A stretch of DNA of 64,000 bases from Epiperipatus broadwayi (taxonomy: Eukaryota > Onychophora > Udeonychophora > Euonychophora > Peripatidae), in NCBI GenBank assembly GCA_028023455.1, contig JAQFVV010006274.1, positions 5,148,001 to 5,212,000 on the forward strand. The letters run 5' to 3'. The notes beneath the pieces were generated by a model. The model was not told where the DNA came from, searched no databases, and saw nothing but the letters and a program-made list of their open reading frames with translations. The translations under genes were made by a program, and so were the position numbers. Position 1 is the first letter of the stretch. Each line of letters opens with the position of its first letter. Below are positions 23,271-34,060 of the stretch, piece by piece.

Positions 23271-24652
23271 CATATATTAGTAGATTTAATGGATTTATGT
23301 TGTAAGGATGTAACTTTTGAATATAATAGGGAATTTTGTAAGCAAAGGGAAGGATTATTAATGGGAGAAGCTCTAAGTGCAATTTTAAGCAATATTTATA
23401 TGAATGAGTTTGACAAAAATGTAACAGAAAAAAAATGCTCCTTTGTTTTTTAAGATATGTGGATGATTTTTAATAAAAGTCAAAGACAAATAAAATGATT
23501 TATTAATGATATTAATAAAGTGGAAGGAAATATAAAGTTTACAGTTGAGTAGGAAAAAAATAATGAAATTGCATTTCTGGATATGACGTTTCAAAAGAAA
23601 TTAATATATGATATATAAAAAATGGTATATTTAAACAAATACTTTTTTTTGCACTTCTTTCCTTCTTTCATCGAAACATCGGAGCATCCTCAGAAACTTA
23701 TGAAAGTGATACAACGATTGTGGGCGGATGCCCCACATTAACTCTTTTCCTCGTAGACAACCTCTTTTGCATTGATAACAAAATAATGAGTTGGTTCTCC
23801 AACATTGATAGGAAATGAAAAATTAGTTGTATATATTCAAGAATACAAAGCAGTGCAATGTATTGTTCAATAAAAGAAGACTACACTAAACAAAAAAGAT
23901 TTAATATTCAATGAGTTAAAAAAAAAGTGGTTTCCTTATATATATAATTAAAAGAAGTCTTGAAAAAATAGATTATAGGATAAATAAAAATGAAAAGAGT
24001 GAAGGAAAAAACAAATATGAAAATAGATTTATAGGAGTAAAAACAAATAATATTATAGTGAATAAGTTTAATAAAATTATAAAGAAGATTAATAAAAAAT
24101 GCAAAAGAATAATTACTACAAACATAGTTATAAAAAAAGAGAAAACCTATTGAATTTAATAGATAACAAATACATAGGATATAATAAAGGAAAAATTAAT
24201 GGAGTATATGTGATAAATGCAAACAATGTTTAGATAGTGGTATTGGTAACAAATATGTGGAGGAAACAAAAAATTCTATAAAAACAAGATTAAAACAATA
24301 TATATCAGATAATAAATCACCAATATATATATACATATGAAGGAAATTGGACACAAAGTTCAATAAGAATGATGTTACGTACAGACAATATTAAAGAAAG
24401 GAAAATAAAAGAAGCAATACTAATAAGAACGATAAAACCAAAATTTGATAGGTATTCTGGGATTAGGATGAGTTTGGTATAGATAAAGTTCTTAAATAAG
24501 ATATATAGAGGTAAATATGTAAAGAGAAAATTATTTATAAATGAATTATGGGTTGTAAAACATAGGTTACATAGAAGTATAAACATGGGTATATTTATAG
24601 ATATTACATATTGGGAAAAACTTAGCATAATATTTACATATAAAGCAGTATA
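23271..24652 (+). pseudogene. Penelope-like RT and GIY-YIG endonuclease, 5'-truncated
   Basis: The RT part shows LLMGEALSAILSNIYMNEFD near 23,353-23,415, matching the conserved G-x-P-M-G-S-x-L-S block of Penelope-like enzymes, and RYVDDF at 23,453-23,470, the catalytic YxDD motif. After several frameshifts the endonuclease appears as NGVYVI near 24,200, then KNSIKTRLKQYISD near 24,266-24,310 (the GIY-YIG core with its R and H/Y positions). The C-terminal tail with AILIRTIKPKFD and LWVVKHRLHR runs to a stop near 24,652. The N-terminal PADKGN region is missing. At least one stop and several frameshifts make it inactive. Confidence 0.65.
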
Positions 24653-24880
24653 ATATAAATTTATAAGATAATTATATAATAATAATAAAAGTTAAAATAT
24701 ATAAATAAAATATACATATAAATAAAGTGTTATAGTAGTTATAGATATATTTAGTTTAAATAATTTGTAGTATAGGGGGAGCTAGGGTAGAACATAATTT
24801 TTTAAAAAAATGTTTTTTTTTAATTTTTTGAGATTAAAGAAAACTGGATAAGTTAAGAGATTACAATTTATACGTTATAG

Positions 24881-26186
24881 GGTTGTGTTCTGATCTATCG
24901 TGTCAGCCGCTTGATGGCGTTGATGCTAAGCAAAAACACATTGATATAACATTCACGGGCCAGCCATTCTATACAACTACGATGTCCATAAAATTAAAGA
25001 AAAACTAATCAAAACAAAATATAAAAATGTAAGCAGACTTTTTGGGACAGTAATTAATCAGAGACTGGCTTTTGTGTGTGGGGGTGTCGATAAAAAAGTA
25101 TATTACTTTTCCAATAGCAAATAATAGTACATTGGCGACTTTTTTGGACAGTAATTACAACAAAATTTTATCATGAAAGCTGACTTTGACCTTTTTGGGA
25201 CACTAATTAATCAGGGACAGGCTTCTTATTTTTGTTACTTTGCGTATCTAAAAAGTTACGGTACTTTTTAAATACAAAATTAAATTACATTTTACCCCCT
25301 TTTTTTAAAGACACTAATTAAGAAGACACCGTGTTTTTGGGTGGGGGGGGCGATAAAAATTAAATTATATTGCCCTTTTTGTTTGTGTATATATATATAA
25401 TTACATTACTTTTTTAATAACAAATAATAGTAAATATAACGGAGACTTATTTGAACACTAATTAATCAGAGATGGGCTTGTTTGGTTTTTTTTTTTTTGG
25501 TTTTTATATATCGGAAAAATTATGGCAGTTTTTTAAGAAAAAATTAAATCACATTTTACTCTTTTTTGGACAGTAATTAATCAGACACTGCATTTTGGGG
25601 TGGGGGAAAGTAAATTTGATTGCAATTTATCAAATAAAGTTATTAATAATTATAACAGACTATTATAATGAAATCCGACTCTGGTGTTTGTTAATTGGCA
25701 ATTTTGAGAGTTGGAAGCAGCCATCTTCCCTGTCTCGGACAATTTCTCATGATATGTTACTTTCATCGTGATTTTCGAAATAGTGTTGTGTCCCACCCTA
25801 AAATCCAATTTGTAATGTTTTAACAGTCCTGATGGAACAGTGACGACTGTTAAAAGTGTTAACAGGTACCAGTAGATCAGTTCACATGAAACAAAAAAAG
25901 GTTGACCTGAAAAGTTAAATTATTTAGATATGATGTAGTCAACACACCGCCACACGATAGTGTAGCGAAAATATACTTCCCAGCATTATGACAAAGTGCG
26001 TAACAACCAACTACGGCAGCCAATAGCTGGCAGCCGAGTATAACTGACTCTTCCTGTGTTTTATTGTAGAAAGAAAACTGCTTGGTTGTGACCATGGAAA
26101 TGGCATATTTCTAGCAATTTAATTTCTAGCAATTTAGCTAGAAATAGCGCCATCAAGCGCCTGACGCGATAGATCTGAAAACAACC
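24881..26186. mobile_element. Non-autonomous DNA transposon with about 45-bp TIRs
   Basis: The left end begins GGTTGTGTTCTGATCTATCG and the right end closes with its near-complement CGATAGATCTGAAAACAACC. Pairing extends inward through GCTTGATGGCG and CGCCATCAAGC. It interrupts the noncoding 3' part of the PLE. The 8 bases outside each end share only the last five (TATAG), so the target duplication is uncertain. No transposase frame is present. The interior at 25,030-25,600 is made of diverged tandem units, and 25,690-26,100 is less AT-rich. The superfamily is not resolved. Confidence 0.65.
25030..25610 (+). repeat. Diverged tandem repeats inside the TIR element
   Basis: About five to six irregular units are marked by GGACAGTAATTAATCAGA-like blocks near 25,045, 25,140, 25,195, 25,310, 25,445 and 25,565. 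These are often followed by a G-rich stretch such as GGGTGGGGGG and a GATAAAA block. Spacing varies from about 55 to 135 bp. No coding function is indicated. Confidence 0.55.
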
Positions 26187-26590
26187 ATATATAGATACTA
26201 AAAAATAATAATAAATAGAAAATATTATTTTTAACAGAAGAATGAATAAGGAAATAATAGATATTATATGATTTAAAAATTAAAAAGAATATTAATAAAT
26301 GAAGTACTGTTGAATTGATAATTATATAAATATAAAATTATTAAATATATTATTGAGGTGGAACTAATAAAAATAAAGTTTAAATTTGATAAGAAATAGA
26401 AGTAATTAGGAGATTATTAAAAAAATAACAAAAATGAATATATATATAGATTAATAGTTCTAGAATATGTATGTATGCAGTTAGGAATACACATGTATAA
26501 TTTATATTTATTTTCTATTTATATTGTATATTTTATTTTATATTAATTGAATTATTTTATTTGGGTTTGACTATATTTATTTCAGTTTTA

Positions 26591-27829
26591 GGTACTGGTG
26601 GAGATAGTGTACTGCCACTGCTAGAGACATCATTTCTGCTTAAACACGCAGAAATATACACAGTAGGGGCCCAAAAGCAACAATACTTGTTTCAGCCACC
26701 AGGTGGAGCTGTTCACCATGCATAAGCACAGTAACATTCCACCAGCTAGCTGGCACCAAAGCTTCCCACTTGGTGGTGCTGGTTGCCATATGTAAGCCCA
26801 TTTAACTTACGTCGTCTGCTACCAATAACTACCAAGATTCTAGCCCATTACGCAGCACTGTTTCTCCACGCGTAGCGTGGAGAAACTGTGCTGTGCTCTC
26901 TAACCGCAATATTATTGCAAGGTTAACGTCTATGCACATATTACTTAAAAGATAGAAGGCGTATAATATAAAGGTGTCAATAATGTACCAGCCACATCTA
27001 TGTAAATTTGCATTGGTTATTAATATTGTTACATGCAATTTCGTCGTGTCATAAATCCATGTATTTTACATTCATTTCTTTAAAAATCGATCTTTTTTTA
27101 AATTATTTTTTCTAAAAATGATTTTTTTTTTTAAATCAAAATATGACCACGACTATTTAAATCTGCTTCAACAACTTAACATTCTAATTTCACCTGATAA
27201 ATCGATGTATTATTAAATTAATTTTTTTTTTAGAATCGATGTTTTTTTAAAGATTATTTTCTCTAAAAATAATTTTAAAAAAAAAGTAATCTTTACAGCA
27301 CTCTAATCATTAATCAGAATAAATAATAATTTATTAGTTGATATTGTGAAATTGGTAAATATTCAAGTGTCTCTGTTGGGTCATATATATTAAAGTTTGT
27401 CTATTTAGAAATTCATTTATAGATTCTTTAAACCATCTAGCTACTCGCAAACATTCTATTAAAAAATCTGTAGAGATTATAACCAGTAAATAAATTCAAG
27501 TATAATTATTATTAATTCTTTTATGTTTGCCATTGTTTTGTGTTTGATCAATACCGTAAGTTAATAATTGTTGAAAGCTACCGAAAAATGTTATAATACA
27601 TCGTAATGAGAATTTTAGAGATATCATTCAAGTATAATTTCAAGTCACTACGAATCCTTTATGAACTGTCATTTTAGTAATGGTTATTAGAATTTGTTAT
27701 AATCATAATCTAAGATTGATCGTATAATATCAGAGGGAAAAAAGAATGAACTTATGTGAACTGCTGGAAGTGATGAAGAGAAAAATATGCAATCAATTAA
27801 TGAAGCTGAGAAATTGTCAACAGTACAAT
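26591..27829. repeat. Left non-LINE arm of the TIR unit
   Basis: It matches 37,370-38,562 in reverse orientation over its whole length, including the AT-rich runs near 27,080-27,290 and the GGTGG-rich subterminal part. It has a perfect CCAGCTAGCTGG palindrome near 26,739. Relative to the right arm it carries an extra roughly 50-bp block with a strong hairpin at 26,853-26,893. The short frame at 26,829-27,038 has a counterpart at 38,158-38,352, but the two differ by frameshift and I see no protein motif. Confidence 0.75.
26853..26893. repeat. 19-bp-arm hairpin present in only one arm
   Basis: The left stem CAGCACTGTTTCTCCACGC, loop GTA and right stem GCGTGGAGAAACTGTGCTG pair with a single mismatch. 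The corresponding place in the right arm (near 38,290-38,305) lacks most of it, keeping only the AACAGTGC part. Confidence 0.8.
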
Positions 27830-30800
27830 CTATCATCATCATCAACCATTATCAATCCACTGCAGGATGAAGGTCTCTCCAAGTTTAATCCATCTCCGAT
27901 CTTTAGCTTCTCTTCTCCACATCACCCCTGCACACTTTCTTATTTCATCCATCCATCTCACATGTGGTCTCTTTCTGGGTCTTTTACAATCTCTTGGAAT
28001 CCAGTTTAAAATTTCAATTGTGGATCTATTATCATCTCTTCTAGCGATATGTCCAACCCAACTCCACTTCAATCTTTTAATTTTTTCGATCAGGTCAGTA
28101 ACACCTTTTTGTTCTCTTACCCATACATTGCGTTTTCGATCTCTTCTTGTTACTCCCAACATACATCTCTCTATACTTCTTTGAGTGGTCTGAAGTCTCT
28201 GTATTGCTTTTCTATTAAATGTCCAAGTCTCAGATCAATAAGTAAGAACTGGTAAAACACATTTGTTAAAAACCTTCCGTTTCAAACACTTAGGCATATT
28301 TCCTTTTAGTATCAAGTTATTTCTACCAAAAGCACTCCAACCAAGTTTAATTCTATGATTAATTTCCTCCATTATGTTTCCATCTGTATTAATAATCTGA
28401 CCAAGGTATTTGTAACTGTTAACTTCTTCTAATTCATCATAATCAATCTTTATTTTCATATTTTGAACAAATTGATTAAACATTACTTTAGTCTTTTTAA
28501 CATTTATCTTTAGTCCTACTTTCATCTGATAACTCCTGCAACATTTCCTGCAGCTCCAAAGCATTATTTGCAAAAACAACTACATCATCTGCGAAATCTA
28601 AATGACTTAAATAATCTCCATTTACTTTCACTCCTTTAGTTTCCCATTTTAATCCACAAAATACTTCTTGCAGCACTGCTGTAAAAAGGTTTGGAGATAT
28701 GGAGTCACCCTGTCTCAATGTTGACTTTACTAGTATCATTATGTAATCTAATTGTTGCTGAAATATTCTTTAAAATATGACAATATCCTGGATCTATACC
28801 CTGATGATCCAATCCTTTAATCACTGAAGAAATGTTTATAGAATCAAATGTCTTTTCATAACCTACAACTTCTCTCAATACCTGGATATGATCTACTGTA
28901 CTAAAAACATTTTTACATGCAGCTTGTTTGCTTGGTTGGTGGAAATACAATATTCTTTGTAGACGAGTTGTAATTATCATGATAAAAATTTTGTTAAATC
29001 AAAGTTTGCTATAAATGAGTTGTAATTACTTTGATAAAGATTTTGTATAAAACTGGTAAAAGATTGAAAATCTGTATTTTCTAATACTTTCTTCTGTGCT
29101 AATATTTTCTTTATTACTTTTTCAAAATATCAGTATTATTACCAAATTTTCCCAATCATTTGGTACATCCTTTATCATTTAGACATGTAATATATAATTT
29201 TGCTAATTTTTTATTTATTTTTTCATCTCATTCTAAGATATCACTTATTATTCCATCATTTTAAGAGCCTTTCATTTTTTCATACATATGGGCAATTCAG
29301 AAGATTTAGTAACTGTAATAGATACTTTGTTTTCTTGTTTTTATTACTACATAATTCTTTATAAATGTCTTTCTCACATTCCATCATGTCTGTCATCTTC
29401 CTTTTTAGTAATAGTTCTATTTTTTTTCTTTTTATTGTTGAAACATCTTTCTTTCAAATAACAAGATGTTTTCCACTTTTGAGATTTTTATTTTCTTTCA
29501 TAGATTTTCTTGCCAATTCAAAATTATCTTATAATGTAATTAATTCTTTTTTATGCCATTTTACAAAACTGTAAATACTCAATTTCTTTAATGGATTATT
29601 TTTAAAATTTTTCATATTTTTTATTTTTTAATACATTATTTTATCTCAGTAGAAAATTTATTGATCAATTGTTGCTTTTTTATACCAGCTATCTTTCTTG
29701 CAGTTCTTAATAGTGTACCAGTTATCTTCATATTAATTTTATTCATTTCTGAACAATGTTTAAAATCTGTTAATATTTTAAAACAATTTTACAAGTTCCA
29801 ATTCACGTTCATTAAATTGTTTTATAAGATGAATATATTAACAATTGCTAATACTATATTGCTTAATATTTTTTTCTCTAGATTTATATTAGCATGTAAC
29901 TGACATCTTACTAACTAATAATCACTGCCTATGTTCAGTCTATTAAAAATATTACAGTCTTGAAATACATATTTTTTCATTAGTCAAAATATAATTCAAT
30001 TCTGCTGCACCTTCATATGGATGCTTCCATGTCAATTTCTATACCCTCTGTCATATCTATCAAAATAACCAAATTTACCTTTAGCACTTTAATCTTAGAG
30101 ACATATATCAATTCTAGCATTAAAGTTTTTAAGGTATTGTTTAGTCTAATTAAAAGAATTTTGTACATTCATATAAAAATTCTCTATTTTTTCATCACAA
30201 TGAAAAGTTGTTGAAGAATGAAACTGAATTATCTGCATTTGTTATTTTGCATTAAGTTGAAAAATTAATATTACCAAACCACCTGATATAGCACTAAAAT
30301 CCACAATGTTATTCTTTCACTTTTTATTTAAAAAGAATCTCGTTTCACTTATGCTTTCAATATTTGTTTCTTTGTTGTAAAATATGTTCTTTGTTATAAA
30401 ATATGTATCTACTTTTTAAATCAATAGATTTTTTTCATTTAACTTCATAAACTTCAAAAATATGTGGTTTAATTTTAATCTGTTCTTCCAATCTGTGCAA
30501 TCTTTTATTGCTTTAAAATAATCCAAAGTAATTAAAGATCATCATTAAATGGTGGCCTAGGTCCACAATCAGGGGATTCTTAATACAGTTCCCCTTTAGG
30601 GTGCTAACTGCTGCCTTGGCTGGAAACTACAATTTTCTGTAAATAAGAGCCATAATTAGTTTTGTTTATCATGGTTGTAAATATCTATAAAAAAAGCTTC
30701 CTCACAAACATCTCCAAAAAAACATAACTAATATTTCAATTAGAACTATCAGGCAACTGAAAAGAAAGATTATTAAATTCAGAGGTAAAAGCTAGGAAAC

Positions 30801-30850
30801 TCACCACATAGGCTGATATGTGTTGTGAGCAGCTTATACAGTTTGTTTAC
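27830..30850 (-). mobile_element. RTE LINE copy A, mosaic
   Basis: On the minus strand it runs from 5' untranslated sequence (near 30,850) through the endonuclease (30,600-29,700) and RT (about 29,000-28,240) to the TTGATGATGATGATAG 3' end at 27,830. Open pieces are 28,980-28,705, 28,739-28,497, 28,579-28,235 and 28,162-27,842. Up to about 28,700 it shares diagnostic deletions with copy B, including a 45-bp in-frame loss that removes the motif A aspartate. From about 28,690 to the 3' end and beyond, it matches copy C and C's flank. It lacks the 8 bases retained in copy D near 3,620. It is inactive. Confidence 0.8.
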
Positions 30851-31560
30851 TATATAAATAATTATTTAATAATAACAGTTGCAATGACAGGAATATATAA
30901 CAGTATATTAGATCATTAAGTACTATTGAATAACATAATTTAAATTTAAACTGTACAAATTCCAAAATGCACTTAAATTAAAAAGTCATATTATCAATTC
31001 ATCACTGAGTCTCTGTTGTTATTAAAATATACCCCTTCTATTTTCCATTTGCATTATCTATGTGTTTAGATCTTAAAAAAACATATTGTCGTAATTTGAT
31101 TCAAATAATATAACAATCATTGGCAGTGAACAGAATGAAAGCAATTGGAAAATAAAAATAGTATGATTTATTAATAATATCTCAATAACTAATTGAAAAC
31201 TCAACAATATTCAATTAAAAGCAGTTTCAATTATAAGAAAAAAAAAATTAAATTATTTTTTTACAGTTCATTTAATTATTTAATATACTGCTATTCTAAA
31301 ATTTTCTTTTTTGAAGAGGATATTTTGCACCAAAATGCATTTAACTTATTAAGTATGTACTTCTGTCAACAATAACTGTTGAAAAACAAGTGAGTATATT
31401 TTTTAAAATATATATGTTTTTAATCATGTTTCTACAAATTATATTTTTCAAATTTAAATAAGAAAATTAAAAATATATATATTTTAAAACATTTAAAATA
31501 AAATAAACAATTTTGACAATTTTCTTTTTTATAATTAATAACATAATGAGTGTCTATACT
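30851..31560. other. Spacer between RTE copies A and B
   Basis: AT-rich sequence with no recognised element; the 60-residue frame at 31,193-31,375 is low-complexity. The spacer lies at the centre of the inverted A/B pair. Confidence 0.4.
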
Positions 31561-33570
31561 TTACAATTGTTAATATATTCATCTTATAAAACAATTTAAT
31601 GAACGTGAATTGGAACTTGTAAAATTGTTTTAAAATATTAACAGATTTTAAACATTGTTCAGAAATGAATAAAATTAATATGAAGATAACTGGTACACTA
31701 TTAAGAACTGCAAGAAAGATAGCTGGTATAAAAAAGCAACAATTGATCAATAAATTTTCTACTGAGATAAAATAATGTATTAAAAAATAAAAAAATATGA
31801 AAAATTTTAAAAATAATCCTTTAAAGAAATTGAATAGTAAATACATGGCATAAAAAAGAATTAATTACATTATAAGATAATTTTGAATTGGCAAGAAAAT
31901 CTATGAAAGAAAATAAAAATCTCAAAAGTGGAAAACATCTTGTTATTTGAAAGAAAGATGTTTCAACAATAAAAAGAAAAAAATAGAACTATTACTAAAA
32001 AGGAAGATGACAGACATGATGGAATGTGAGAAAGACATTTATAAAGAATTATGTAGTAATAAAAACAAGAAAACAAAGTATCTATTACAGTTACTAAATC
32101 TTCTGAATTGCCCATGATATCTATGAAGAAATGAAAGGCTCCTTAAAATGATGGAATAATAAGTGATATCTTAGAATGAGATGAAAAAATAAAAAAATAT
32201 TAGCAAAATTATATATTAAATGTCTAAATGATAAAGGATGTATCAAATGATTGGGAAAATTTGGTAATAATACTGATATTTTGAAAAAGTAATAAAGAAA
32301 ATATTAGCACAGAAGGAAGTATTAGAAAATACAGATTTTCAATCTTTTACCAGTTTTATACAAAATCTTTATCAAAGTAATTACAACACATTTATAGCAA
32401 ACTTTGATTTAACAAAATTTTTACCACGATAATTACAACTTGTCTACAAATAATGTATTTCCACCAACCAAGCGAACAAGCTGGATTTAAAAATGGTTTT
32501 AGTACAGTAGATCATATCCAGGTATTGAGAGAAGTTGTAGGTTATGAAAAGACATTTGATTCTATAAACATTTCTTCAGTGATTAAAGGATTGGATCATC
32601 AGGGTATAGATCCAGGATATTGTCATATTTTAAAGAATATTTCAGCAACAATTAGATTACATAATGATACTAGTAAAGTCAACATTGAGACAGGGTGACT
32701 CCATATCTCCAAAACTTTTTACAGCAGTGTTGCAATAAGTATTTTATGGATTTAAATGGGAAACTAAAGGAGTGAAAGTAAATGGAGATTATTTAAGTCA
32801 TTTAGATTTTGCAGATGATGTAGTTCTTTTTGCAAATAATGCTTTAGAGCTTCAGGAAATGTTGCAGGAGTTCGCAGATGAAAGTAGGACTAAAGATAAA
32901 TGTAAAAAAGACTACAGTAATGTTTAATGGATTTTCTTAAAATATGAAAATAAAGATTGATTATGATGGGTCAGATGAAGTTAACAGCTAGAACTATCTT
33001 AATCAGATTATTAATACAGATGAAAACATAATGGATGAAATTAATCATAGAATTAAACTTCGTTGGAGTGCTTTAGGTAGAAATAACTTGGTGCTGAAAG
33101 GAAATATGCCTATGTGTTTAAAAAGGAAGGTTTTTAATAAATGTGTTTTACCAGTTCTTACTTATGGATCTGAGACATGGACACTTAAAAGAAGAGCAAT
33201 ACAGAGACTTCAGACCACTCAAAGACGTATGGAGAGATGCATGTTGGGAGTAACAAGAAGAGATCGAAAATGCAATATATGGGTAAGAGAACAAACAGGT
33301 GTTACTGACCTTATTGAAAAAATTAAAAGACTGAAGTGGAGCTGAGCTGGACATATTGCTAGAAGAGATGATAATAGATGGACAATTGAAATCTTAAACT
33401 GGATTCCAAGAGATTATAAAAGACCCAGAAAGAGATCACATGTGAGATGGATGGATGAAATAATAAAGTGTGCAGGAGTGATGTGGAGAAGAGAAGCTAA
33501 AGATCGGAGAAGATGGATTGAACTTGGAGAGACCTTCATCCTGCAGTGGATTGATAATGGTTGTTGATGA
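31561..33570 (+). mobile_element. RTE LINE copy B, 5'-truncated
   Basis: It starts within the endonuclease-RT linker and reaches the 3' end near 33,570 (GGTTGTTGATGATG). Its first 1.1 kb (31,562-32,700) is nearly a mirror image of copy A (29,845-28,690). The same deletions are present: in RT motif A at about 32,530, a 12-bp loss at about 32,640, and an 11-bp loss near 32,690. Open pieces at 32,453-32,698 and 33,031-33,345 show QAGFKN, YEKTFDS and the C-terminal GSETWTLKRR and RRDRK blocks. Its 3' half differs from A and C by several private changes, such as a stop after LKWS. It is inactive. Confidence 0.8.
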
Positions 33571-34060
33571 TGTTGATCTTCACTAAATCATCTAACCCTA
33601 TTACACAATTAACCTATTGTGACAATAAAACCTAGATCTTAACTTTTTATTTATGGATTCACCCTTGCGTGTGGTAACCATAATGAATATTAAAAATATT
33701 AATCCACAATTAAAAGTTCACAAACTAATTTTTTTTTGTTGTAATCCATTTGCTTTTCAATAATGTGCAATTCTGAAACATTCTCAAATTCTGGCTAATT
33801 CAAAATAATAATTGAATGGCAGACCAGGGAATGGGCATCATTATCTTGTTTAATTTGAAAAATGTCTCTCGTCTGACTTATCTTTAAGGATTATTGGCTT
33901 TGTTATAATTATACATGTATTCCAATATTAATACTAGTTTCCTGACATTATATTTATTTTTTAAGTTCACAATGTAGTCAAACCCTAAATGATTACAACT
34001 TTGCATTTTCCATGCAATGTTTATGCAAACTATCATTTTTATTCCATTTCTCAGTACTTA
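33571..34060. other. Spacer between RTE copies B and C
   Basis: AT-rich sequence without recognised coding or repeat signal. The sequence shared with the 5' region of copy D begins at about 34,061. Confidence 0.4.

Noticed and set aside
26829-27038. Frame in the left arm that resembles 38,158-38,352 in the right arm
   Set aside because: The two versions diverge by indels that break the frame, so there is no sign of protein-level constraint.
27746-28255. Plus-strand frames opposite the RTE C-terminus, also seen opposite copies B and C
   Set aside because: They are antisense shadows of the conserved RTE reading frame and change with its frameshifts.
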